Origin: Nocardioides psychrotolerans
GTDB taxonomy: Bacteria; Actinomycetota; Actinomycetes; Propionibacteriales; Nocardioidaceae
Direction: 5' to 3'
DNA length: 64,000 nt
NCBI RefSeq assembly: GCF_900113685.1
Contig: NZ_FOQG01000006.1
Span: forward strand, 62,001-126,000
This document shows positions 53,159 through 61,887 of this stretch, piece after piece. Below the pieces are notes generated by a model that was given only the letters and a program-made list of their open reading frames with translations, did no database searches and was not told the origin of the DNA. A program made the translations under genes and the position numbers. Each line of letters begins with the position of its first letter. Within the stretch, counting starts at the first letter, position 1.

Positions 53159-53941
53159 ATGCGCGACCTGACCTATCCGCCGATCATCATGACGGCCAAG
53201 ACCCTCTTCCGGGTGCTGGGCCAGCGCTTCGTGATGACCGGCACGGAGAATGTCCCGCGCACGGGCGGCGTGCTGCTCGCCTACAACCACATCGGCTACG
53301 TCGACTTCGTCTACGGCGGCCTCGCGACGCAGCCCTCCAAGCGCCTGGTGCGCTTCATGGCCAAGAGGGAGATCTTCGACGACCGCTTCGGTGGCCCGTT
53401 GATGCGCTCCCTGCACCACATCGAGGTCGATCGCGGTGAGGGCCTCGCGTCGTTCCGCACCGCAATCGACTACCTCCAGCAGGGCGAGGCGGTCGGCATC
53501 TTCCCCGAGGCCACGATCTCGCGGGCCCTGGAGCTGAAGGAGTTCAAGACCGGCGCCGTGCGCATCGCCGCCGCGGCGGGCGTGCCGCTGGTGCCCGTCA
53601 TCCTGTGGGGCACGCAGCGGATGATGACCAAGGACCACCCCCGCGACTTCTCCCGGGGCAAGACGATCGCCATCCGCGTCGGCGCGCCCCTGCACCCCAC
53701 GGGGGAGGACCCGGTCGCCGAGACCGCAGAGCTGCACCGCGTCATGTCGCAGATGTTGGACGAGACCATCGCCTCCTACCCCGCCGACGAACAACCTGCG
53801 GGCTCCTGGTGGCTCCCGGCCCGCCACGGCGGCTCGGCCCCCACGCTCGTGGAGGCCGCCCGGCTCGACGCCGAGGAGAAGCGCGAACGGGCCGCCAAGC
53901 GCGCTGCGAAGCGGGCCGCGAAGAGCGCCAAGAAGTCCTGA
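53159..53941 (+). CDS. plsC: 1-acyl-sn-glycerol-3-phosphate acyltransferase family protein
   Basis: A 260-residue PlsC-like acyltransferase. The catalytic H-x4-D is in NHIGYVDFVYGG, the glycerol-phosphate-binding motif is FPEATIS, and LVPVILWGTQRMM follows. It should acylate lysophosphatidic acid to phosphatidic acid at the inner membrane face. The C-terminal 35 residues are highly basic and repetitive (KRAAKRAAKSAKK), perhaps for membrane or nucleic-acid contact. The ATG has AACGAGGAG upstream. It converges on parB. Confidence 0.87.
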   Translation: MRDLTYPPIIMTAKTLFRVLGQRFVMTGTENVPRTGGVLLAYNHIGYVDFVYGGLATQPSKRLVRFMAKREIFDDRFGGPLMRSLHHIEVDRGEGLASFRTAIDYLQQGEAVGIFPEATISRALELKEFKTGAVRIAAAAGVPLVPVILWGTQRMMTKDHPRDFSRGKTIAIRVGAPLHPTGEDPVAETAELHRVMSQMLDETIASYPADEQPAGSWWLPARHGGSAPTLVEAARLDAEEKRERAAKRAAKRAAKSAKKS

Positions 53942-54007
53942 CCGAGTCAGGCCCCGCCTTCCTGCCAGGTTGACAGACCTGCGGCTCGGTCACCCGTCGC
54001 AGCATGA

Positions 54008-54023
54008 TGTTTCGCGTGAAACA
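54008..54023. other. parS-like site (one mismatch to consensus)
   Basis: TGTTTCGCGTGAAACA differs from the consensus parS TGTTTCACGTGAAACA at one central base. It lies downstream of parB, 2.2 kb from the first perfect parS. ParB would nucleate here less well than on a perfect site. Confidence 0.75.
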
Positions 54024-54212
54024 TCGACGCGCGGACGAGTGTGGGGTTGTGCGCCAGCCGTTCCGAGCGGCCGCGGCCGCTTCCTCAAGGTTTGACGACG
54101 AACCGCCACATCCCCAGGCCCGCGACCCATGGGGAGTGGTCTGTCGCCATGGGACCGGCCGGGTGTCCGCGCTGACGGCCACATTCCTGCAGGTCAGAGA
54201 CGTGTGACCCTG

Positions 54213-54248
54213 TTTGTCGACATATAGATATAATGACATGTCGACAAA
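54213..54248. repeat. AT-rich palindrome at the 3' end of parB
   Basis: Perfect 11-bp arms tttgtcgacat (54213-54223) and atgtcgacaaa (54238-54248) around a 14-base interior of almost only A and T, including TATAAT (54229-54234). It begins 12 bases beyond the parB stop. The base composition stands out sharply from the surrounding sequence. Confidence 0.65.
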
Positions 54249-54259
54249 GCGACAGATGG

Positions 54260-55255
54260 CTAGATCGGCCTGTCATTGCGATTGCGGGGGTCCATGATGT
54301 CGATGATGCGGCGCAGGTCGTCGAGCGAGGCGAACTCCACGGTGATCTTGCCCTTGCGCCGACCGAGGTCCACCGTGACCCGGGTCTCCAGCCGGTCGGA
54401 GAGTCGCTCCGCCAGTTCGGCGAGGCCGGGGGCGGTCGGTCGGTTGCGCTGGCTGCGCTGGGAGGCACTCTTGAGATCACCGACGGCCACGATCTCCTCG
54501 AGGCTCCGCACGCTGATGCCCTCGGCCACGACTCGTTGAGCGAGCCGGTCCTGGATGTCGGCATCGTCGACGGCGAGCAGCGAGCGGGCGTGGCCGGCCG
54601 ACAGCACGCCGGCCGCGACCCGGCGTTGCACCGCCGGGCTCAGCTTGAGCAGCCGGAGCGTGTTGCTGATCTGTGGCCGGGATCGACCGATCCGGGAGGC
54701 CAGCTCCTCGTGGGTGCAGGAGAAGTCCTCGAGCAGCTGGGCGTAGGCCGAGGCCTCCTCCAGCGGGTTGAGCTGCGAACGGTGCAGGTTCTCCAGCAGC
54801 GCGTCGCGCAGCATGTCGTTGTCGTCGGTCTCGCGGACGATGGCCGGGATCGCCTCGAGGCCGGCCTGCTGGGAGGCCCGCCAGCGACGCTCACCCATGA
54901 CCAGCTCGTAGGACTCCTCACCGGTGCGGCGCACGACGATCGGCTGGAGCAGCCCGACCTCACCGATGGAGTGCACCAGCTCGGCCATGGCCTCCTCGTC
55001 GAAGACAGTGCGGGGCTGCATGGCATTGGGCTGGATCTGGGTGATCGGCAGCTCGGCGAAGTAGGCACCGGCCACGACCGCGGTGCTGGCCCCGGGGACC
55101 GGCGCCAGCGCGCGTTCATCCGGGGGCGGCGGCACGTCTGCGCCCGAGGAGCCGAAGTCACCGAGGGGACTCGGCGGCACCGCGGGAGCGGTCGGGATCA
55201 GCGACCCGAGGCCCCGACCGAGACCTCGTCGTTGCGGCGGGCGGTTGCTGTTCAC
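54260..55255 (-). CDS. parB: Chromosome partitioning protein ParB
   Basis: A 331-residue ParB. The N-terminus [13 protein letters not shown] is the ParA-interacting segment, followed by a Pro-rich linker. The CTPase/ParB domain has [32 protein letters not shown] and the CTP-binding GERRWRAS; the HTH domain includes [25 protein letters not shown]. The C-terminal dimerisation domain ends IDIMDPRN. ParB binds parS, closes as a CTP clamp and spreads. It is translated after parA with a four-base overlap. Confidence 0.96.
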   Translation of the reverse strand: MNSNRPPQRRGLGRGLGSLIPTAPAVPPSPLGDFGSSGADVPPPPDERALAPVPGASTAVVAGAYFAELPITQIQPNAMQPRTVFDEEAMAELVHSIGEVGLLQPIVVRRTGEESYELVMGERRWRASQQAGLEAIPAIVRETDDNDMLRDALLENLHRSQLNPLEEASAYAQLLEDFSCTHEELASRIGRSRPQISNTLRLLKLSPAVQRRVAAGVLSAGHARSLLAVDDADIQDRLAQRVVAEGISVRSLEEIVAVGDLKSASQRSQRNRPTAPGLAELAERLSDRLETRVTVDLGRRKGKITVEFASLDDLRRIIDIMDPRNRNDRPI

Positions 55256-56355
55256 GCACGGACTCCCTTGATGGCGATCTCGCGGGCTGCCTCGAGATAG
55301 CTGAGCGCACCCGGGGACCCCGGGTCGTAGGTCATGACCGTCTGGCCGTAGGACGGGGCCTCGGACACCCGCACCGAGCGGGGGATCGAGGTCTTGAGCA
55401 CCTGGTCCCCGAAGTGCTCACGCACCTCCTCGGCCACGCCGGCCGCCAGGCGTGTGCGGGCGTCGAACATCGTCACCAGGATCGTCGACACTGCCAGGTC
55501 CGGGTTGAGGTGTGCGCGGACCATGTCCACGGTCTCGAGCAGCTGCCCGAGCCCCTCGAGCGCGTAGTACTCCGCCTGGATCGGGATCATCATCTCGTCC
55601 CCCGCGACCAGCGCGTTGAGCGTCAGCAGGCCCAACGACGGCGGGCAGTCGATGAGGACGAAGTCGAAGCGGTCGTCCCCCACCGCCTCGGCGCTGCCGA
55701 CGAGTGGGTGGCCGTCGATGGAGCGCTTGAGGCGTCCCTCGCGCGCCACCACGCTCACCAGCTCGATCTCGGCGCCGGCGAGGTCGATGGTCGCCGGCAC
55801 CACCCAGAGGCCCGGGACATCGGGGCAGGGAGCGACGACATCGGCGAGCGGGACGCCGTCGACCAGGGCGTCGTACGTCGAGGGCACACCACGCCGGTGC
55901 TCGACCGCGAGAGCCGTCGACGCGTTCCCCTGCGGGTCGAGGTCGATGACGAGGACCCGCTGACCGAGCTGGGCGAGGCCGGCAGCCACGTTGACCGTCG
56001 AGGTGGTCTTGCCGACCCCACCCTTCTGGTTGGCCACCACGAAGATCCGCGTCGTGGACGGACGTTGTAGCGCCGGGCGAGCGTGCGCCTCCTGTCGCGC
56101 CAGGATGCTGTGTTGCGCCGCGCGCGCCAGAGGGGTCGCAGGATCGTCGAACTGACCGCCCAGAGACGCGACGTCACCCGCCGTGCGGACCCCGAAGGCA
56201 CTCAGGGGAGCGGGAATCGGTGAGGGCCGCTTCGCTGTTTCACGTGAAACATCGGCGGGACTGCTTAACGGTGCTGCCTGTGGAGAACTTGTGCCAACCT
56301 GTGGAGAGCCAGGCTCAGACGGGGGGTTCGTGCCGGTGGAAAACTCCTCGGTCAC
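55252..56355 (-). CDS. parA: Chromosome partitioning ATPase ParA
   Basis: A 367-residue ParA/Soj. A long variable N-terminal arm (about 1-100) precedes the deviant Walker A in [13 protein letters not shown] (K111, K116), the [13 protein letters not shown] motif and [11 protein letters not shown]. The protein drives segregation of ParB-parS complexes. A perfect parS lies within its frame and encodes DVSRET (residues 35-40). It starts at GTG 56353-56355, overlaps rsmG by four bases and parB by four bases, so rsmG, parA and parB are one translationally coupled string. Confidence 0.96.
   Translation of the reverse strand: MTEEFSTGTNPPSEPGSPQVGTSSPQAAPLSSPADVSRETAKRPSPIPAPLSAFGVRTAGDVASLGGQFDDPATPLARAAQHSILARQEAHARPALQRPSTTRIFVVANQKGGVGKTTSTVNVAAGLAQLGQRVLVIDLDPQGNASTALAVEHRRGVPSTYDALVDGVPLADVVAPCPDVPGLWVVPATIDLAGAEIELVSVVAREGRLKRSIDGHPLVGSAEAVGDDRFDFVLIDCPPSLGLLTLNALVAGDEMMIPIQAEYYALEGLGQLLETVDMVRAHLNPDLAVSTILVTMFDARTRLAAGVAEEVREHFGDQVLKTSIPRSVRVSEAPSYGQTVMTYDPGSPGALSYLEAAREIAIKGVRA
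56236..56251. other. parS site (perfect consensus) inside parA
   Basis: TGTTTCACGTGAAACA, exact parS. On the parA strand it spells Asp-Val-Ser-Arg-Glu-Thr in the variable N-terminal arm, so the site costs the protein nothing essential. Confidence 0.95.
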
Positions 56356-57095
56356 GCGGGTCGCCTCTTCTTACGTCGATTCTGGGGGGGACGATTCTTC
56401 GCCCCCGGGGAGCGAGAAACGGCAAGCGGCCAAGATACCCGTGTCGGGTCCGCCCACGGAACCCGCACGGCCACCGTTGTGGACGACAGCAGCCCTTCGC
56501 CGAGCACGATGACCTCGGGGACGCCGCAGCCTCCATGAACCAGGACATCCTGCGCGGCCTCGATCTCTTCGGTGATCGAGGAGCCCTTCATCGCCACCAG
56601 GGCACCACTCCCTGCCACGAGCGGCATGGACCACCCAAGCAGACGCTCCAGGGGGGCGACCGCCCGCGAGGTGACGACATCGAACCGCCGCTGACCGTGC
56701 AACTCCTCGGCCCGCCCCCGGAAGATCTCCACCGTGTCGAGGCCCAGACCGTCGACGACCTCCTCGAGGAAGGCGGTCCGGCGCAGCAGCGGCTCAACCA
56801 ACGTGATCCGCACGTCGGGCCGGGCGATCGCCAGCACGAGGCCCGGCAATCCGGCACCTGACCCGATGTCGCACACGGTGGCGCCCTGCGGGAGCAGCTC
56901 GCCCAGGACGGCACAGTTGAGCAGGTGGCGGTCCCAGAGGCGGGGAGCCTCCCGGGGGCCGATCAAGCCTCGCACCACTCCCTCGGTCGCAAGCAGCTCG
57001 GCGTAGCGCTCGACGAGGGTGAAGCGGTCAGATGGAAACACCCTCCGGGCCACCTCAGGCGCGGAGGGTGTTTCACGTGAAACATCGTCGGTCAT
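56352..57095 (-). CDS. rsmG: 16S rRNA m7G527 methyltransferase
   Basis: A 247-residue RsmG (GidB). The AdoMet-binding motif is CDIGSGAGLPGLVLA, preceded by LWDRHLLNCAVLGELLPQG and followed by ITLVEPLLRRTAFLEEV and VTSRAVAPLERLL. It methylates N7 of G527 in 16S rRNA; loss gives low-level streptomycin resistance in other bacteria. The N-terminal DVSRET (residues 4-9) is encoded by a perfect parS. The C-terminal tail (about 225-247) is very basic (RRKKRR). It overlaps jag upstream and parA downstream by four bases each. Confidence 0.95.
   Translation of the reverse strand: MTDDVSRETPSAPEVARRVFPSDRFTLVERYAELLATEGVVRGLIGPREAPRLWDRHLLNCAVLGELLPQGATVCDIGSGAGLPGLVLAIARPDVRITLVEPLLRRTAFLEEVVDGLGLDTVEIFRGRAEELHGQRRFDVVTSRAVAPLERLLGWSMPLVAGSGALVAMKGSSITEEIEAAQDVLVHGGCGVPEVIVLGEGLLSSTTVAVRVPWADPTRVSWPLAVSRSPGAKNRPPQNRRKKRRPA
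57069..57084. other. parS site (perfect consensus) inside rsmG
   Basis: TGTTTCACGTGAAACA, exact parS, encoding DVSRET near the N-terminus of RsmG. It is 833 bases from the parS inside parA. Confidence 0.95.
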
Positions 57096-57691
57096 GACGC
57101 AGGCAGGATCACCACGAAGCGACGCGGCTCGACGCCCTCCGACTCGGATGACAGGCCAGCAGCCGCCACGGTGTCGTGGACGACCTTGCGCTCGAACGGG
57201 CTCATCGGATCCAGGGACACCTGCTCGGCCGACTCCCGCACCTGCGCGACGAGGCGCTCGGCGAGCTCCACGAGCTCCACGCGCTTCTGGGCCCGATAGC
57301 CGGAGACGTCGAGCATCAGCCGGGACCGGTCGCCGGTCTCACGAAAGACCGCGAGCCGCGTCAGCTCCTGGAGCGCCTCCAGGACCTCACCGTCGCGCCC
57401 CACGAGCTGGCTGAGGTCGGCGCCAACGATGGAGACCGCTGCGCGATCGCCGTCGACGTCCATGTCGAGGTCACCGTCCAGGTCGGCGATGTCCAAGAGC
57501 TCCTCGAGGTAGTCGGCGGCGATGTCGCCCTCCTGCTCGAGCTGCTTGAGCCGGGCGGCACGACCGCTGGTCGGCGCCTCCTCGTGCTCAGTAGCGCTCT
57601 CAGTCGCACCCCCGGGCATCTCCTGAGACGTCTCCTCGGGTGAGTCCACCTCGGTGTGGGGGGCATTCTCGGTCTCGACGTCCGCGCTCAT
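57092..57691 (-). CDS. jag: Jag/KhpB-type RNA-binding protein (KH and R3H)
   Basis: A 199-residue protein. An acidic, low-complexity N-terminal part (about 1-65, TEVDSPEETSQE) is followed by a KH-like domain (LVGRDGEVLEALQELTRLAVF, with GRDG in place of the usual GxxG) and an R3H domain (MSPFERKVVHDTVA). It has no Jag-N domain. KhpB partners with KhpA in RNA binding and cell-wall control in other bacteria. The ATG at 57689-57691 overlaps the yidC stop, and its own stop overlaps rsmG. The frame is open to 58375, but that part is antisense or out of frame with yidC. Confidence 0.92.
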   Translation of the reverse strand: MSADVETENAPHTEVDSPEETSQEMPGGATESATEHEEAPTSGRAARLKQLEQEGDIAADYLEELLDIADLDGDLDMDVDGDRAAVSIVGADLSQLVGRDGEVLEALQELTRLAVFRETGDRSRLMLDVSGYRAQKRVELVELAERLVAQVRESAEQVSLDPMSPFERKVVHDTVAAAGLSSESEGVEPRRFVVILPAS

Positions 57692-58707
57692 CGGCTGTCT
57701 CCCTGGTTCTGGTCGTTGGGGCGCCCGGGCGGCTTGCCACCGGACTGCTTGCGCTGGGACTTGCTCTGCTTCTTCGGCTGCTGGCGTGCGGCCGGCCGGG
57801 GTGGGGCCTCGGGCTCCGGGACGACCTCCTCGACGAGAGGGGTGCCCTTCTTGAGTGCCTTCGCCTTGTCGCGCTCCTTCTTCGCCTCCTCCGCCGGCGT
57901 GCCGGGCGCCGGGTTGTTGCGGATGACGTAGAACTGCTGGCTCATCGTCCACAGGTTCGACGTGGTCCAGTAGAGGAGCACCCCGATCGGGAAGGCCACG
58001 CCACCGAGCCCGAAGGCCACGGGCAGGATGTAGAGCAGCATCTTCTGCTGCTGGGCGTAGGGACCGCTCAACGCGTCCTTCGGCATGTTCTTGCTCATCA
58101 GTTGGCGCTGCGTGAGGAACGTCGTCGCGGTCATCATCAGCACCAGGACCAGCGCCACGGCCATGACCAACCCGTTGGCGTCCGGGTTGCCGCCCCAGGT
58201 GCGGGCGCCCCAGAAGCTGTCCGAGATCGGGATGGCGCCGAAGATCTGCGACTTTCCGAACTTGTCGGCCAGGTCCTCGGTGAGGAAGCCGTGCGCTGTG
58301 CCCTTCTTCGCCGCCTGGTCGAGGAGTCGGAACAGGGCGAAGAAGATCGGCATCTGCAGGAGGATCGGCAGGCACGAGGAGAACGGGTTGGTGCCCGTGT
58401 CCTTGTAGAGCTTCATCGTCTCCTGGGCGAGGCGCTCCCGGTCATGACCGTACTTCTTCTGCAGCTCCTTGACCTTGGGCTGGATCAGCTGCATGTTGCG
58501 GCTGGACTTGATCTGCTTCACGAACAGCGGGATCAGGGCCGTGCGGATCACCACGGTGAGCCCGATGATCGACAGCGCCCACGCGAGACCACCCTCGGGA
58601 TCCAGACCGATCTGGCTGAAGAACTTGTGGAAGCCGATCAGGATCGCCGAAATGATGTAGTAGAGCGGCGTCATGATGAAGCTGCCGATATCGCCGATGA
58701 ATCCCAC
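57688..58707 (-). CDS. yidC: Membrane protein insertase YidC
   Basis: A 339-residue Oxa1/YidC insertase. Membrane spans are at about 12-32 (TPLYYIISAILIGFHKFF), 40-62, 108-128 (PILLQMPIFFALFRLL), 180-205 and 225-250. The hydrophilic groove arginine is in the SIIGLTVVIRTALIPLF segment, and QIKSSRNMQLIQPKVKELQKKYG is the coiled cytoplasmic hairpin. A basic Gln/Lys/Pro-rich tail (about 265-339) probably binds the ribosome. It starts at GTG 58705-58707, 3 bases after the yidD stop. Confidence 0.96.
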   Translation of the reverse strand: MGFIGDIGSFIMTPLYYIISAILIGFHKFFSQIGLDPEGGLAWALSIIGLTVVIRTALIPLFVKQIKSSRNMQLIQPKVKELQKKYGHDRERLAQETMKLYKDTGTNPFSSCLPILLQMPIFFALFRLLDQAAKKGTAHGFLTEDLADKFGKSQIFGAIPISDSFWGARTWGGNPDANGLVMAVALVLVLMMTATTFLTQRQLMSKNMPKDALSGPYAQQQKMLLYILPVAFGLGGVAFPIGVLLYWTTSNLWTMSQQFYVIRNNPAPGTPAEEAKKERDKAKALKKGTPLVEEVVPEPEAPPRPAARQQPKKQSKSQRKQSGGKPPGRPNDQNQGDSR

Positions 58708-58710
58708 GGA

Positions 58711-58968
58711 TCAGGCTCCTTGGTGTGGCATAGAAGACGAGGTCCCCGCAGCGAAGCGGGGTGGCACGGGGTCGTAGCCGCCGGCGGCCCAGGGATGGCA
58801 GCGACCGAGCCGACGTACGGCGAGCCAGCTGCCCCGGAGGCTGTCGTGCTCGCGAACGGCGTCGAGGGCGTAGGCGGAGCAGGAGGGGTGGTAACGACAC
58901 ACCTGCCCGTAGAGCGGGCTGATCACGGCGCGGTAGAGACGCAGCAGACCGATCAGCACGTACTTCAT
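58711..58968 (-). CDS. yidD: YidD membrane protein insertion efficiency factor
   Basis: An 85-residue YidD (haemolysin-like DUF37). The family core is YRAVISPLYGQVCRYHPSCSAYALDAVREH and RRLGRCHPWAAGGYDPVP, with three conserved Cys. It helps YidC-dependent insertion. The ATG at 58966-58968 overlaps the rnpA stop (ATGA), so the small protein is translationally coupled to rnpA; the frame is open 10 codons further upstream but without homology. Confidence 0.95.
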   Translation of the reverse strand: MKYVLIGLLRLYRAVISPLYGQVCRYHPSCSAYALDAVREHDSLRGSWLAVRRLGRCHPWAAGGYDPVPPRFAAGTSSSMPHQGA

Positions 58969-59306
58969 CGTTGCGCCTCCCGGACTCGTTGGAGACAACG
59001 GTCCAGGTCAACAGCGAGTTCCGCACTACCGACCGACGCCGCGGCGGGAAGCGCCCGCACCACGAGCGCGCCAGAGTCCGGGAGCGACGTGAGTCGTTCC
59101 CGGACCAGGTGACGTAGGCGGCGCTTCACACGATTGCGGATGACGGCGTTTCCGACGGCCTTGCTGACGACGAAGCCGACCCTGAGGTCGCCCTCCTGAC
59201 CGGGAGCCAGGTGCACCACGAGGGTGCGCGACCCCGAGCGTCTGCCCGTGCGGGATGCGGCACGGTAGGACGCGGCGTCGATCAGCCGGTGAGCCGCAGG
59301 CAGCAC
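58965..59306 (-). CDS. rnpA: Ribonuclease P protein component
   Basis: A 113-residue RnpA, the protein subunit of RNase P that helps bind the 5' leader of precursor tRNA. The N-terminus is LPAAHRL, then RVGFVVSKAVGNAVIRNRVKRRLRHLVRE, the RNR RNA-binding motif. It lies between rpmH and yidD as in nearly all bacteria, starting at GTG 59304-59306, 46 bases after rpmH. Confidence 0.96.
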   Translation of the reverse strand: MLPAAHRLIDAASYRAASRTGRRSGSRTLVVHLAPGQEGDLRVGFVVSKAVGNAVIRNRVKRRLRHLVRERLTSLPDSGALVVRALPAAASVGSAELAVDLDRCLQRVREAQR

Positions 59307-59352
59307 GGGGACAGGAGTCGCGTCAGGCCAGCACGGCCGGAGGACGCAACCC

Positions 59353-59490
59353 TCAGACGGCCAGGCTCTTGCGGCCCTTGCGGCGGCGCTCCGAGAGGAT
59401 GGCGCGTCCGGCGCGGGTGCGCATGCGCAGGCGGAACCCGTGCACCTTGTGGCGACGACGGTTGTTCGGCTGGTACGTACGCTTGCTCAC
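59353..59490 (-). CDS. rpmH: 50S ribosomal protein L34
   Basis: A 45-residue L34: [21 protein letters not shown] and [18 protein letters not shown]. It starts at GTG 59488-59490; the longer open frame to 59616 has no homology. It is the first gene of the rpmH-rnpA-yidD-yidC-jag-rsmG-parA-parB string, which has overlaps or very short gaps over most of its length and may be one long transcript away from dnaA. Confidence 0.97.
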   Translation of the reverse strand: MSKRTYQPNNRRRHKVHGFRLRMRTRAGRAILSERRRKGRKSLAV

Positions 59491-60040
59491 GAGCTTGTCT
59501 CTTTCGGTTGATTCGGGAAGGGTCACGCCGGCAGATCGGGATGCCTGGCCTCGCTCTTGATGAGACAGTTTCGGCTGGCACCGCCCACCCACGGAGAGTG
59601 ATATTCCCGTGGACATGCGGCACCTGTCGATACCGGGCGACCGGCTAACGGTACGCGTGGGCGTTCCGCAGGGTCAAACCCGTGGTTCCGTCGAGGCGCC
59701 AGGGCGTGGACAGCGGGTGTCCAGCCCTGTGGATGACGGCTTGCCGCTGCTCGTCGTGGCGCGTTAGGTTCGGGCCACCGAGGTGTCCCCGCAGCCCCGG
59801 TTCTCCCCGTTCGTCAAGGACCTGTGACCCCGCTCACACGGTGCGCCAAAGGGCCCCTGACCTGCGAACACTCGTTGTTTGTCGGGGAGCCGATGCCGGT
59901 CGGACCGACTCTCTCCACAGACACTGAGTCGGGTTCACAACCTGTGGACAAACTTGTGGAGACAGCGCCTCACGGGTGAGGTGGGGCACAGCACTCGGGC
60001 TCAGCCCGACAGGAAGGCGGCGGGAACCGTGGAGCACATG
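59491..60040. promoter_or_regulatory. rpmH-dnaA intergenic region with DnaA boxes
   Basis: 550 bases, divergent promoters of rpmH and dnaA. DnaA-box-like 9-mers, mostly on the reverse strand: tcatccaca (59728-59736), ctctccaca (59911-59919, forward), ttgtccaca (59943-59951) and gtctccaca (59955-59963). The last three lie within 120 bases of the dnaA start, where they could mediate autoregulation or form part of the origin. No gene is seen here. Confidence 0.75.
59648..59677 (-). promoter_or_regulatory. Candidate rpmH promoter
   Basis: On the reverse strand TTGACC (complement 59672-59677) and TACCGT (complement 59648-59653) are separated by 18 bases, a reasonable housekeeping -35/-10 pair, about 155 bases before the rpmH start. 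Confidence 0.4.
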
Positions 60041-61462
60041 ATGTCCGACCTCGACCAGGCGTGGCGCCAGGTGGTCAACGACCTCCAACCCAACCAGCGT
60101 GCCTGGCTGCGCGCCAGCAAGCCGGTGACCCTCCACGAGAACACCGCGATCATCGCGGTCCCCAACGACTTCACCCGGGTCCAGCTCGAGGGCCGGCTGC
60201 GTGGTCAGCTCGAGGACGCGCTGACCGAGAGCTTCGCGCGTGAGATCCGGATCGCCGTGACCGTCGACGCCAGCCTCGACGAGGGACAGATGGCGCCTGA
60301 CCACCACGACGACACATCGACAAGTCGAGACATCGACAAGTCGACAATTGCGCCCGTCACAGCTCCGTCCCCGTCGCCCACCTTCGCCCCCGAGGCCACC
60401 GAGCAGCCCAAGGGCAGCGCCTTGGAGACCCGGCTCAACCCGAAGTACACCTTCGAGACCTTCGTGATCGGTAGCTCCAACCGATTCCCCCACGCCGCTG
60501 CCGTCGCAGTCGCCGAGGCGCCGGGCAAGGCCTACAACCCGCTGCTCGTCTACGGCGACTCCGGCCTGGGCAAGACCCACCTGCTCCACGCGATCGGCCA
60601 CTACGTCCGCAGCCTCTACACCGGGGCCAAGGTGCGCTACGTGTCGAGCGAGGAGTTCACCAACGAGTTCATCAACGCGATCCGCGACGACCGGCAGGAC
60701 CGCTTCAAGCGGCGCTACCGCGACGTCGACGTCCTGCTGATCGACGACATCCAGTTCCTCGAAGGCAAGACCCAGACCCAGGAAGAGTTCTTCCACACCT
60801 TCAATACGCTCCACAACGCCAACAAGCAGATCGTGCTGACCTCCGACCGGGCACCCAAGCGTCTCGAAGCACTCGAGGACCGGCTGCGCAACCGCTTCGA
60901 GTGGGGCCTCATTACCGACGTCCAGCCTCCCGACCTCGAGACCCGCATCGCGATCCTGCGCAAGAAGGCAGCGATGGACCGGCTCACCGCCCCACCCGAC
61001 GTGCTGGAGTTCATCGCGTCCAAGATCCAGACCAACATCCGTGAGCTCGAGGGTGCCCTCATCCGCGTGACGGCCTTCGCCAACCTCAACCGCCAGGAGG
61101 TCGACATGACCCTGGCCGAGATCGTCCTCAAGGACCTGATCCCCGAGGGCGGCGAGCCGGAGATCACCGCGCCGCTGATCATCGCCCAGACCGCGGCCTA
61201 CTTCGGGCTCTCCATCGAGGAGCTCACCGGGCCCAGCCGCGGTCGGCACCTCGTGATGGCGCGTCAGATCGCGATGTACCTCTGTCGCGAGCTGACCCCC
61301 CTGTCCCTGCCCAAGATCGGCGCGCAGTTCGGCAACCGCGACCACACCACGGTCATGTACGCCGACCGCAAGATCAACCAGCTCCTCGCCGAGCGCCGCG
61401 CTGTTTTCAACCAGGTCAGCGAGCTCACCAACCGGGTCAAGCTGCAGGCCCGCCAGTCCTGA
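60041..61462 (+). CDS. dnaA: Chromosomal replication initiator protein DnaA
   Basis: A 473-residue DnaA. Domain I covers about 1-85 ([28 protein letters not shown]), a short variable linker about 86-130, AAA+ domain III has Walker [20 protein letters not shown], Walker [14 protein letters not shown] and [11 protein letters not shown], and domain IV ends with the DnaA-box-reading helix [14 protein letters not shown]. The ATG at 60041 has GGAG with a 6-base spacer; ATG at 60038 and GTG at 60029 are in frame. The linker is coded by two copies of a 15-base segment with a 16-base period (60314-60344). It binds the boxes in the flanking intergenic regions. Confidence 0.97.
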   Translation: MSDLDQAWRQVVNDLQPNQRAWLRASKPVTLHENTAIIAVPNDFTRVQLEGRLRGQLEDALTESFAREIRIAVTVDASLDEGQMAPDHHDDTSTSRDIDKSTIAPVTAPSPSPTFAPEATEQPKGSALETRLNPKYTFETFVIGSSNRFPHAAAVAVAEAPGKAYNPLLVYGDSGLGKTHLLHAIGHYVRSLYTGAKVRYVSSEEFTNEFINAIRDDRQDRFKRRYRDVDVLLIDDIQFLEGKTQTQEEFFHTFNTLHNANKQIVLTSDRAPKRLEALEDRLRNRFEWGLITDVQPPDLETRIAILRKKAAMDRLTAPPDVLEFIASKIQTNIRELEGALIRVTAFANLNRQEVDMTLAEIVLKDLIPEGGEPEITAPLIIAQTAAYFGLSIEELTGPSRGRHLVMARQIAMYLCRELTPLSLPKIGAQFGNRDHTTVMYADRKINQLLAERRAVFNQVSELTNRVKLQARQS

Positions 61463-61887
61463 CCGCACCACCATCAAGGTGACCCCCGGGGTCACCCGAG
61501 CGAGCCCTCGAGCCGGCTCTCACCTGTGCACAACGTGGGGTCCGACATCCGAACTACACGGGGAGGATCTGTGGATGGACGACGCAGCGCCTCCGACGGC
61601 CATCGCCGGTTCCACGTGGCCGCCGAGTTGTCCCGTCGTCCTCCACACCCCCTGTGCACGTCGAATCGCCGTGCTGACCAGCGCTTACCCACCTTGTCCA
61701 CAGTTTCCACCGACGCTATGACGACTACGGACCTCTACCTGTATCGATCCTCCGTGAACACCCTGCTGGGCCCCTGCCTGGGGATGACTCGTGCCCGTCG
61801 ACCCCACGTGGCAGGATGCGCATCCCAAGAACTCCTGTGCTCACGCGGCACCTCGTCGCACCTCGTCGCCCATCCGAAGGATCCACC
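61463..61887. other. oriC: Probable oriC region between dnaA and dnaN
   Basis: 425 bases with no gene. DnaA-box-like 9-mers: ttgtgcaca (complement 61525-61533, one mismatch), ccatccaca (complement 61570-61578), tcctccaca (61639-61647), ttacccacc (61685-61693, weak) and ttgtccaca (61694-61702, perfect). Actinobacterial origins usually lie here, and the dnaA-dnaN position plus the nearby parS sites support it. A clear AT-rich unwinding element is not obvious; 61710-61760 is the mildest candidate. The dnaN promoter must also be in this interval. Confidence 0.75.

Larger units (their letters stand above)
53942..54259. other. Interval between plsC and parB carrying a parS-like site and an AT-rich palindrome
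   Basis: 318 bases without a convincing gene, between convergent 3' ends. It contains a one-mismatch parS (54008-54023), a CCCATGG ... CCATGGG hairpin near 54125-54155 and an AT-rich palindrome (54213-54248). A rightward open frame over 54004-54207 includes the parS-like site but shows no protein signature. Confidence 0.55.

Noticed and set aside
54004..54207. A 67-codon rightward frame overlapping the parS-like site
   Set aside because: No conserved protein features; the first residues are simply the translation of the parS-like palindrome.
54206..54234. TATAAT at 54229-54234 as a strong promoter
   Set aside because: No acceptable -35 at 16-19 bases on the plus strand and no gene downstream in that direction before the parB 3' end; better explained as part of the palindrome interior.
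59834..61495. A 553-codon leftward frame covering dnaA
   Set aside because: Mirror of dnaA codons, no homology; dnaA on the plus strand is certain.
61463..61887. A clear AT-rich unwinding element in oriC
   Set aside because: No stretch in this interval stands out enough by eye; base-composition and melting calculations would be needed.
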